Of a stretch of DNA of 64,000 nt, positions 26,232-34,129 are shown in pieces (the first letter of the stretch is position 1; each line of letters opens with the position of its first letter). A program made the position numbers and the translations under genes. The notes below the pieces were generated by a model, which saw only the letters and a program-made list of their open reading frames with translations, had not been told where the DNA came from and did no database searches. The stretch comes from Sphingomonas gei (GTDB taxonomy: Bacteria; Pseudomonadota; Alphaproteobacteria; Sphingomonadales; Sphingomonadaceae): NCBI RefSeq assembly GCF_004792685.1, contig NZ_SRXT01000001.1, positions 858,998-922,997 on the forward strand. The letters are read 5' to 3'.

Positions 26232-27380
26232 ATGCGTGAGCAATGGACGGCGGAGGCGGCCAATCGCTGGTGGGCGGCGCAGCCTTGGCTGATGGGATGC
26301 AATTTCACGCCTTCAAACGCAATCAACCAGCTCGAAATGTGGCAGTCGGAGAGCTTCGACTTGCCGGTGATCGAGGAGGAATTGGCGCTCGCCGCGTCGG
26401 TCGGGATGAACGCAGTCCGCGTCTATCTGCACGACCTGCTCTGGCTCGAGGATCCTACCGGGTTCGTCGCGCGCATCCATAGCTTCCTCGCCGCGGCGGA
26501 TCGGCACGGCATCCGCACGATGCTGGTATTGTTCGATTCGTGCTGGCACCCCGAACCCGCGCTCGGCCCCCAGCCCCAGCCCAAGCCCGGCGTCCATAAT
26601 TCGGGCTGGGTCCAATCGCCCGGGATCCCGGCGCTGCGCGACTCCACGCAACGCGGCCGGCTCGAAGCCTATGTCCGCGGCATCGTCGCCCATTTCGGCC
26701 AGGATCCGCGCGTGCTCGCCTGGGACATCTGGAACGAGCCCGATAACGGCCCCGAGGTGTCGTTGTGCGATGCGAACGAACTCGCCGCCAAGGCCGATCT
26801 GGTCCTGCCCTTGCTGCGCGACGCCTTCGGCTGGGCGCGCGAGATGGATCCGATCCAGCCGCTGACCAGCGCGATCTGGCTCGGCGACTGGTCGTCGCCC
26901 GAACGGCTGTCGCCGCTGCAGCACGCGCAGACCACGCTCTCGGACGTGGTCTCCTTCCACAATTATGGCGACGCGGCCGACTTCACCCAGCGCGCCGATT
27001 GGCTGCGCGCCTTCGATCGGCCTCTGGTCTGCACCGAGTTCATGGCGCGTCCGGCCGGAAGCACGTTCGAAGCGATCCTGCCAGTGGCCAAGGCAAGCGG
27101 CATCGGCGCGTTCTGCTGGGGCCTGGTGCGCGGCAAGACGCAGACGCATCTGCCGTGGGAATCGTGGGAGAACCCCAATCTCGCGGGTCTCCAGGAAAAA
27201 TGGTTCCACGACATATTCGACGCCGGCGGCGTGGCGCATGACCCCGAGGAGGTCGAACTCCTCCGTCTGTTGAGCGCGATCGACGCGCGCACGCCGCACT
27301 GGCCGCTGCTCGAGGTTGCGGGCGGACGGCGCCGTGCGTCATCATCAGCCAAGGCGCAGCGCAACGCCAAGGCAGCGTAA
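26232..27380 (+). CDS. GH5-like (cellulase superfamily) glycoside hydrolase, cytoplasmic
   Basis: 382 aa, no signal peptide. Clan A TIM barrel: MNAVRVYLHDLLWLED early, the acid/base Glu in VLAWDIWNEPDNG (about residue 166), and the nucleophile Glu in LVCTEFMARPAGSTFE (about residue 269). HSFLAAADRHGIRTMLVLFD is also typical of GH5. It presumably hydrolyses an imported oligosaccharide. AAAGGACGTGAG precedes the ATG; a 7-bp hairpin (26193-26214) lies in the leader. Its position between the Lrp and cphA genes has no obvious metabolic reason. The 177 bases after it, up to cphA, show nothing I can identify. Confidence 0.82.
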   Translation: MREQWTAEAANRWWAAQPWLMGCNFTPSNAINQLEMWQSESFDLPVIEEELALAASVGMNAVRVYLHDLLWLEDPTGFVARIHSFLAAADRHGIRTMLVLFDSCWHPEPALGPQPQPKPGVHNSGWVQSPGIPALRDSTQRGRLEAYVRGIVAHFGQDPRVLAWDIWNEPDNGPEVSLCDANELAAKADLVLPLLRDAFGWAREMDPIQPLTSAIWLGDWSSPERLSPLQHAQTTLSDVVSFHNYGDAADFTQRADWLRAFDRPLVCTEFMARPAGSTFEAILPVAKASGIGAFCWGLVRGKTQTHLPWESWENPNLAGLQEKWFHDIFDAGGVAHDPEEVELLRLLSAIDARTPHWPLLEVAGGRRRASSSAKAQRNAKAA

Positions 27381-27557
27381 ACAGCCTCGTTCGGATGCTC
27401 AGTGCATCGCGCAAGGCGCTGCTCTGAAACGAAATAAGCCGACCGCAGTGATCGAGGTCGATTCAGCCACTGAGCGTGCGTTATCCCGGAACGCGGCATC
27501 AATCCCGTCGTTTAGCAGAGACGGCACCGGTCCTCGGCGCCGCCGAAGAGGCCGAGC

Positions 27558-30374
27558 ATGACAGCGATTGAGCGGGGAGCGGGAGCGCCCCGTCCCGAGA
27601 CTGCGGGTGCACCGATGCGGGTGCTGGAGCGCAGCATATATCGCGGGCCCCACCTCTACAGCGCGTCCCCTATGATCAGGATCCAGCTCGACCTCGGCAC
27701 GCTCGAGCAATGGCCCACGGACCGCCTGCCTTATTTCGCCGAGCGGCTGCTCGCGCTGCTGCCCGGGCTCGCCGACCATGGCTGCAGCTACAAGCAGCCC
27801 GGCGGCTTTGTCCGGCGGTTGCAGGACGGCACCTGGCTTGGCCATGTCATCGAGCATGTCGCACTCGAGCTCCAGATACGCGCCGGATCGCCAGTGACTC
27901 GCGGCAAGACACGCTCGGTCAAGGACCGGCCGGGCGTCTACAACATCCTCTACACCTATCGCGAGGAAGACGCGGCACTCGCTGCCGGCGCCGGCGCGCT
28001 CCGCCTCGTCGCGTCCTTGCTCCCGCAGGAATTCCGCGCGGTCGAAGGCCTCGAGATGCTCGGCGTGGCGCCTTCCGACGATCCGCAGAACGTCGCCGCG
28101 ATCATCGCCGCGCTCGAACAACTGCTTCGCCCAAGGGCACTGGGCCCGACGACCCGCGCGCTGGTCGACGCGGCGGAGCGGCGCGGCATCCCGGTGATGC
28201 GGCTCAACCAGCAGAGCCTGATCCAGTTCGGCACCGGCAGCCGGCAGAAACGCATCCGCGCCAGCATCACCGGCGAAACCTCGCAAATCGCCGTCGACGT
28301 GGCCGGCGACAAGAACCTGACCAAGCAGTTGCTCGCCGAAGCAGGGCTGCCGGTGCCACGCGGCACCGTAGTGCGCGAGGAAGAGGATTGCGTTCGCGAG
28401 GCGCGCCGGCTGCGCTGGCCGGTCGTGGTCAAGCCGCTTGACGGCAATCACGGCCGCGGGGTGACCACCGATCTGTTCGACGAGGAAGCGGTGCGCACGG
28501 CGTTCCGCCTCGCCGCGCAGCACAGCCGGCGGGTGATCGTCGAGCAGCAGGTGCGGGGCAACGATCACCGCATCCTGGTCGTCGCCGGCAAGGTCGTGGC
28601 GGTGGCCGAGCGCATGCCCGCGCAAGTCGTCGGCGATGGCTTTCATGCGATCCGGCAGCTGATCGACTTTCTCAACCAGGACCCCCGCCGCGGCACCGGG
28701 CATGCGAACATGCTGACTCGCATCCAGGTCGACGAAGCGATGCTGGCGCTGCTCGCCAAGACTGGCACGTCGCCAGCGACGGTGCCGATGGCGGGCGAGA
28801 TCGTCCGGCTGCGCCACACTGCCAATTTGTCGACGGGTGGAACCGCGGTCGATCGTACCGATGTGATCCATCCGTACAATGTCTCGGTCGCCGAACAGGC
28901 GGCGGCGGTGGTCGGGCTCGACGTCTGCGGCATCGACTTCCTTTCGCCCGACATCACCCGGCCCGTGCGCGAGACCGGCGGCGGGATCGTCGAAGTCAAT
29001 GCGGCACCCGGCTTTCGCATGCATCTCGATCCGTCGAGCGGTAAACCGCGCGACGTCGCCAGGCCGGTGATTGACGCGCTGTTCCCGCGCGGCCGCCGCA
29101 GCCGCATCCCGATCTTCGCGATCACCGGCACCAACGGCAAGTCGACCACCGTACGCATGGTCTCGCGCATCCTCTGCCAGGACGGGCGCAATGTCGGCAT
29201 GACGACGACCAACGGCATCTATTTCAACGACCATCTGATGACCGAGGCCGATGCGAGCGGCCCGAAGAGCGCGCGCATGGTGCTGCGCAACCCGAGCGTC
29301 GATGTCGCGGTGCTCGAAACGGCACGCGGCGGCATTTTGCGCGAAGGGCTGGGTTTCCCGGCGGCGGATATCGGCGCGGTGCTCAACGTCACTGCCGACC
29401 ATCTCGGGCTGCGGGGCATCGACACGGTGGAGCAACTCGCCACGGTCAAAAGCGTCGTGGTGGAAAGCGTCGCCCGGCGCGGTCACTCGATCCTCAATGC
29501 CGACGATCCGATGTGCCTGCGCATCGCGCGGCATGCCCGTGGCACGATCGTCTGGTTCTCGCTGGAAGGCGAAGCGACGATGTCCCCGATGCTGCGTGCC
29601 CACATCGCCGGCCGCGGCATGGCGGTGCTCCGCGAGCCGGGGCGCGACGGCGGAATGATCGTTCTTCATCGCGACGGCGAGCGCAGCGAAGTCATGCATG
29701 CGGCGGAGATTCCCGCGACGCTCGGCGGGATCGCCGAGTTCAACATCGCCAATGCGCTGGCCGCGGTCGCGATGTGCGCGGCGCAAAAGGTGGCGCTCGA
29801 CGTCATCGCCGATGGACTTCGCGCGTTCAGCTCGTCCTTCGCCGATTCGCCGGGACGGCTCAATGTCCACGACGCGCACGGGATTCGCTTCATCCTCGAT
29901 TACGCGCACAACCCCGCGGGGCTCGCCGCGCTCGGCCAGGTGATCGACAGTCTGCGCGGCGACTATAAGCGCGTGCTCGGCATGGTCAGCATCCCGGGGG
30001 ATCGTCGCGACGAGGACATCCTGGAAATGGGCCGGCTCGCCGGTGTCATCTTCGACGAGATCATGTTCCGCGAAGCGCCTGACGGACGCGGACGCCCCCG
30101 CGGCGAAACCAACGGCCTGATGTCCCAAGGCGCCATGCTGGCGGGCATGCCGGCGGATCGGGTGCGTCGCATCCTCGAGGAAGAGGAGGCAGTCGAGACG
30201 ACCTTGCGCATGGGCGAGCCGGGCGACCTGATCGTGGTGATGCCCAGCGCGATCGATAAGGTGTGGCAGCAGATCCTCGACTTTCGGCCCGAGCCCAGGC
30301 GCGAAGCGGGGACAAGTACCGCGATATCGCAATCGACGCGACCGGGCGAATTGGAGGCGTTGCTGGATGGCTGA
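27558..30374 (+). CDS. cphA: Cyanophycin synthetase
   Basis: 938 aa. It polymerises Asp and Arg into multi-L-arginyl-poly-L-aspartate with ATP. The N-domain (MRVLERSIYRGPHLYSASP, WLGHVIEHVALELQ) is followed by an ATP-grasp module (about residues 160-485; DKNLTKQLLAEAGLPVPRGT, VVKPLDGNHGRGVT, VCGIDFLSPDI) and a Mur-ligase-like module with P-loop ITGTNGKSTTVRMVSR near residue 521 and FILDYAHNPAGL. Both active centres look intact. Slightly longer than the typical 870-900 aa because of the N- and C-terminal ends. It is followed by cphB with an 8-bp overlap. Confidence 0.96.
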   Translation: MTAIERGAGAPRPETAGAPMRVLERSIYRGPHLYSASPMIRIQLDLGTLEQWPTDRLPYFAERLLALLPGLADHGCSYKQPGGFVRRLQDGTWLGHVIEHVALELQIRAGSPVTRGKTRSVKDRPGVYNILYTYREEDAALAAGAGALRLVASLLPQEFRAVEGLEMLGVAPSDDPQNVAAIIAALEQLLRPRALGPTTRALVDAAERRGIPVMRLNQQSLIQFGTGSRQKRIRASITGETSQIAVDVAGDKNLTKQLLAEAGLPVPRGTVVREEEDCVREARRLRWPVVVKPLDGNHGRGVTTDLFDEEAVRTAFRLAAQHSRRVIVEQQVRGNDHRILVVAGKVVAVAERMPAQVVGDGFHAIRQLIDFLNQDPRRGTGHANMLTRIQVDEAMLALLAKTGTSPATVPMAGEIVRLRHTANLSTGGTAVDRTDVIHPYNVSVAEQAAAVVGLDVCGIDFLSPDITRPVRETGGGIVEVNAAPGFRMHLDPSSGKPRDVARPVIDALFPRGRRSRIPIFAITGTNGKSTTVRMVSRILCQDGRNVGMTTTNGIYFNDHLMTEADASGPKSARMVLRNPSVDVAVLETARGGILREGLGFPAADIGAVLNVTADHLGLRGIDTVEQLATVKSVVVESVARRGHSILNADDPMCLRIARHARGTIVWFSLEGEATMSPMLRAHIAGRGMAVLREPGRDGGMIVLHRDGERSEVMHAAEIPATLGGIAEFNIANALAAVAMCAAQKVALDVIADGLRAFSSSFADSPGRLNVHDAHGIRFILDYAHNPAGLAALGQVIDSLRGDYKRVLGMVSIPGDRRDEDILEMGRLAGVIFDEIMFREAPDGRGRPRGETNGLMSQGAMLAGMPADRVRRILEEEEAVETTLRMGEPGDLIVVMPSAIDKVWQQILDFRPEPRREAGTSTAISQSTRPGELEALLDG

Positions 30375-31269
30375 AAGTGCCGGCCCGTTGATCATCATCG
30401 GCGGCCATGAGGACAAGGACGGCGACAAGCTGATCCTCAAGGAAGTGGCCGACCGAGTTGCCGGCGGAAAATTGGTGATCGCCACCGTCGCCAGCCATGA
30501 GCCCGAAGGCTATTTCGAAACCTATCGGAAGGCGTTCGCCTCGCTGGGAGCCACCACTCTCGTCGAGCTCTATGTCAACGAACGCAGCGAAACGCTGGAC
30601 GAGAAGGTCGCGGCGATCTTCGCGGATGCCGCCGGCATCTTCTTCACCGGCGGCGATCAGCTGCGCATCTCCAGCCAGATCGGGGATACCCCCGTCGAGA
30701 AGATGATCCGCGAGATTCACCGGCGCGGCGGCGTCATCGCCGGCACCTCGGCAGGCGCGTCGGTGATGAGCGAAACGATGCTGGTCAAGGGCGCTAGCCA
30801 GGAGTCGCTCCGGATCGGCGACCTCCACATGGCACCGGGACTGGGCCTCGTGCGCGACGTAATCATCGACCAGCATTTCGCCGAACGCGGGCGCATCGGC
30901 CGGCTGCTCGGCGCCGTCGCCCAAAATCCGCGGGTACTCGGCATCGGCATCGACGAGGATACTGCGATCGTGCTCGAGAATTGCCATTTCCGCGTGATCG
31001 GCGCGGGCGCGGTCTATATCGTCGACGGCTCCGGGGTCACCCATTCGAACATCGCCGAGGCGAGCCCCGAGCGTACCCTGTCGATGCATGAGGTCCGGCT
31101 GCACGTATTGAGCGACGGAGATGGCTTTGATCTCGAACGCCGCGCCCCCGCGGGAAGCAATCAGAAGACGTCGCCTCAGCCACGAAGTGATGAGCGGCGG
31201 CCTGCCCCCGCTCAGCCTGTCGGCAGCGTTCCCTCGGGCGCGAACTGCGTCGCCCATTCGACAACCTGA
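30367..31269 (+). CDS. cphB: Cyanophycinase (cytoplasmic)
   Basis: 300 aa, no signal. Hydrolyses cyanophycin to beta-Asp-Arg dipeptides. The catalytic Ser lies in VIAGTSAGASVMSETML (about residue 128); LIIIGGHEDKDGDKLIL at the N-terminus and FFTGGDQLRISSQIG are family signatures. The N-terminal ATGGCTGA overlaps the cphA stop, so synthesis and breakdown are co-expressed. The last 58 bases overlap the 3' end of the convergent receiver-like gene. The C-terminal tail beyond about residue 265 is low-complexity and probably not essential. Confidence 0.95.
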   Translation: MAESAGPLIIIGGHEDKDGDKLILKEVADRVAGGKLVIATVASHEPEGYFETYRKAFASLGATTLVELYVNERSETLDEKVAAIFADAAGIFFTGGDQLRISSQIGDTPVEKMIREIHRRGGVIAGTSAGASVMSETMLVKGASQESLRIGDLHMAPGLGLVRDVIIDQHFAERGRIGRLLGAVAQNPRVLGIGIDEDTAIVLENCHFRVIGAGAVYIVDGSGVTHSNIAEASPERTLSMHEVRLHVLSDGDGFDLERRAPAGSNQKTSPQPRSDERRPAPAQPVGSVPSGANCVAHSTT

Positions 31270-31613
31270 TACGCGCCGAACGGCTTTCGCAGCACGGATA
31301 TTCCCGTCAGGTCGGGCTCCTCCTCCCAGGGAGGGCCGATCAGAAGCAGATGCGCGATATCGCGTCCGCGCAGCGTCTCCACCAACTCCCACACCGGCCC
31401 GTCGGAAAGGTGGTTGCCAAGGATCACCGCGCGGGGTGCCGGTCCATGGTCAAGCAGCGCGCGAACCTCGCCGCCCGATTGCAGCGGGCCGATAACGCTC
31501 GACCCCGCCGCTTGCAGGGCCGAGACGACGTAGCCGCTTTCGAAGCTGTCCGCGTCTGCGAGGAGGATGGCATTGCTTAAGATCGTCGCCGAGCCTCCTT
31601 GGTTCTGGGTCAA
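31212..31613 (-). CDS. Atypical response-regulator receiver domain protein lacking the phospho-acceptor Asp
   Basis: 133 aa. The CheY-like pattern is visible: AILLADADSFESGYVVSALQAAG (acidic pair as Asp-Ala-Asp), then RAVILGNHLSDGPVWELV where the phosphorylated Asp is expected but Gly/Asn occur, and GISVLRKPFGAYQVVEWA with the conserved Lys-Pro. Phosphorylation is therefore unlikely (pseudo-receiver). It starts with TTG at 31613 overlapping the stop of the glycosyltransferase-UGM gene, and so is translated with it. It may act by protein-protein contact in surface glycan control (inference). Confidence 0.7.
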   Translation of the reverse strand: MTQNQGGSATILSNAILLADADSFESGYVVSALQAAGSSVIGPLQSGGEVRALLDHGPAPRAVILGNHLSDGPVWELVETLRGRDIAHLLLIGPPWEEEPDLTGISVLRKPFGAYQVVEWATQFAPEGTLPTG

Positions 31614-33961
31614 GCCGCCTGCGTCGCTGGAAGCTCGAGCGCATCCTGCTCCGCCCAGCGCGCGGCAAGCCGGCGATAGGTTGCGAGCGCCTGCCCCACC
31701 ACCTGGTCCATATTGTAATAGCGATAGGTCGCGAGCCGCCCGACGAAGCTCACGTCTCCCTGGGCGAGAGCAAGCGCTTCGTAGCGCTTGAACAGCGCCT
31801 GATTCTCCGGGCGCGGGATCGGGTAATAGGGATCGCCCTCGGCGCTCGGATATTCGTAGGTGATGCTGGTCCGGTCGCTGACCTGTCCGGTCAGATGCTT
31901 ATACTCGGTGATCCGCGTGTAGGGCGTGCTCTCCGAGGGATAGTTGATCACCGCGACGGGCTGGTGCTGCTCGACATCCTTGATCTCGTGGCGGAACTCG
32001 AGCGAGCGGTAGGGCAGCTTGCCGTAGCAATAGCCGAAATATTCATCGATCGGCCCGGTGAAGACCAAGTGCTTGTGCGGATACGCCTCACGCGCCTCGC
32101 AGAAATCGACTCCGAGCAGCAGGTCGATATTCGGGTGATCGAGCATCCGCTCGAACATCTTGGTATAGCCTTCCGCCGGCATCGCCTGGAATGTATCGGT
32201 GAAATAGCGATCGTCGGTGTTGGTCCGCGTCGGCACGCGCGAGGTGACCGACTTGTCGAGTTCCGACGGATCCATCCCCCATTGCTTGCGCGTATACCCC
32301 TGGAAGAAGGTCTCGTAGAGCTCGCGGCCGACGGCCGAGATCACCACGTCCGCCGAAGTGCGCACGACATCAACCGGTTCCGCGCGCGAGGCAAGAAACG
32401 CAGCCGCTTCCTCCTCGGTCTCGAGGTTCAGCCCATAGAGCAGGTTAAGCGTATTGCGGTTGATCGGCATCGGCACCAGTTTGCCGTCGACGTCGGCAAG
32501 TACGCGGTGCTCGTACTGCCGCCACTCGGTGAATTGCGACAGATAGTCGAAAACATCGGCCGAATTGGTGTGAAAGATGTGCGGGCCATATTGGTGGATC
32601 AGCACGCCCGCGTCATCGAGCCGGTCGAAGGCATTACCTGCCACGTGCGGCCGGCGATCGACGACCAGCACGCGCTTGCCGGCATCATTGGCGAGCCGCT
32701 CGGCCATTACCGCGCCGGCAAAGCCAGCGCCGACGATCATCACGTCGTAAGCCTGCGGCCGCTCGGAGGGCCAGACGACCGGCGACACTACCGGCTGGAC
32801 ATGCTCGCTCGTGGCGATCGCTTCCTCGATCAAATTGGCCATCGCCCGGAAGCTGAGGTCCCAGCTGATCGTCTTGAGCATCACGTCGACAGGGCGGAGC
32901 CACTCGGGATCCTTCCGCAGCGCCAGCGCAGCCTCGCAGCCGGCAATGAACTCGGCGGGTGTCCCGGCGATCTTCACCGCTTCCAGGTCGCCATAATGGC
33001 GGATCACGTCGGTGATCGGAGTCGACACCACCGGGCAGCCCGCGGCGAGATATTCGGGGGTCTTGGTCGGGCTGATGAAGCGGGTCGCCTCGTTGATCGC
33101 GAACGGCATCAGCGCGACGTCCCAGCCGCGCAGATAATCGGGAAGCTCGGCATATTGCTTGCCGCCGAGATAGTGAATGTTTGCGCGGCGCGGCAGATCG
33201 GCTTCGCTGATCTTGACCACCGGCCCGACGATGACGAGCGACCATTCCGGCCGCGCATCGGCGATCTCGGCAAGCAGTGCGAGATCCATGCGCTCGTCGA
33301 CGACGCCATAGAAACCCAGCCGCGGACCCAGGATGTTCGCCTGATCCGCCGGCTCGACGCCGACGGTGCGGGCCACGGCAAAATGGGCCGCATCGACGCT
33401 CGACGGGAACGGATGAACTGCAGGATGACGATCGCGTTTTGCTTCGTAGAGGCTGTAGCCACCCGTGAAAACCAAGTCGGCTTGCTCGATCAGCCGTTGC
33501 TCCAGCGGTAGCAGCTCAGGGGGCGCGCCCTTGAAGTTGGCAAGCTCGTCCATGCAGTCATACACCACGCAATCCGCAGCGACATGCTCCGAAAAGGGCA
33601 GCATCATCGGCGTGTAGTACCACCGAACCACCGGCTTGCCAGGCGAACCGACCGCCTCGTCGACCAGTAACTTGAGTGCCGCGGCCTCCTCGGCGCGGCT
33701 CAGCCCGTGCGGCAATTGCGGAGTGGCGACGCTCACCCCGGTTTCCTGACACATCGTCGTCACGAGGTGCGGCTCGGCAGCGCCGTAATCCGGCTCTTCC
33801 CAGAACAATACCTGCCAGCTGCGAGCGAACCGGCTCATCAGATGCTGCGGGCGCTGAAACACGAAATTCCATCGAAGATGACTGAAGCAGAGCAGCGTGC
33901 CATTCTCGCGCTCGGCGATCTCGGTAAAGAAAACTGGAGTATCGGCGCGCTGGTCGCTCAT
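31610..33961 (-). CDS. Glycosyltransferase - UDP-galactopyranose mutase fusion
   Basis: 783 aa from ATG 33961. Residues 1-390 form a GT-B glycosyltransferase (FSHLRWNFVFQRPQHLMSRF; IHYLGGKQYAELPDYLRGWD; FISPTKTPEYLAAGCPVVST). From about 405 a complete UDP-galactopyranose mutase follows: FAD motif MIVGAGFAGAVMAERLA, HIFHTNSADVFDYLSQFTEW, GYTRKQWGMDP and FTGPIDEYFGYCYGKLPYRS with flavin/substrate residues. UGM makes UDP-galactofuranose, so the fused transferase may use the product in an outer polysaccharide. The coding strand diverges from the GH1-RmlD fusion. Both functions usually come from separate genes. Confidence 0.92.
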   Translation of the reverse strand: MSDQRADTPVFFTEIAERENGTLLCFSHLRWNFVFQRPQHLMSRFARSWQVLFWEEPDYGAAEPHLVTTMCQETGVSVATPQLPHGLSRAEEAAALKLLVDEAVGSPGKPVVRWYYTPMMLPFSEHVAADCVVYDCMDELANFKGAPPELLPLEQRLIEQADLVFTGGYSLYEAKRDRHPAVHPFPSSVDAAHFAVARTVGVEPADQANILGPRLGFYGVVDERMDLALLAEIADARPEWSLVIVGPVVKISEADLPRRANIHYLGGKQYAELPDYLRGWDVALMPFAINEATRFISPTKTPEYLAAGCPVVSTPITDVIRHYGDLEAVKIAGTPAEFIAGCEAALALRKDPEWLRPVDVMLKTISWDLSFRAMANLIEEAIATSEHVQPVVSPVVWPSERPQAYDVMIVGAGFAGAVMAERLANDAGKRVLVVDRRPHVAGNAFDRLDDAGVLIHQYGPHIFHTNSADVFDYLSQFTEWRQYEHRVLADVDGKLVPMPINRNTLNLLYGLNLETEEEAAAFLASRAEPVDVVRTSADVVISAVGRELYETFFQGYTRKQWGMDPSELDKSVTSRVPTRTNTDDRYFTDTFQAMPAEGYTKMFERMLDHPNIDLLLGVDFCEAREAYPHKHLVFTGPIDEYFGYCYGKLPYRSLEFRHEIKDVEQHQPVAVINYPSESTPYTRITEYKHLTGQVSDRTSITYEYPSAEGDPYYPIPRPENQALFKRYEALALAQGDVSFVGRLATYRYYNMDQVVGQALATYRRLAARWAEQDALELPATQAA

Positions 33962-34129
33962 GCGTGAAACCTTGCTCGAGGATGAACAGGAGCAGAACCC
34001 CGAACCCCCTGCCAAGTTCCCGTAAACACAACCAAATTGCAGAATTGACCTATGTTAATCGGTAGTTTTAACGCGGGCTCGGCAACTCGCTGGGCGCGAG
34101 AGTGTTTGTGCGCCATTGGAGATCGTTGG

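Noticed and set aside
27399..30485. 1028-codon open frame antisense to cphA
   Set aside because: Exact shadow of a highly conserved gene; the translation is His/Arg/Asp-rich with no recognisable fold.
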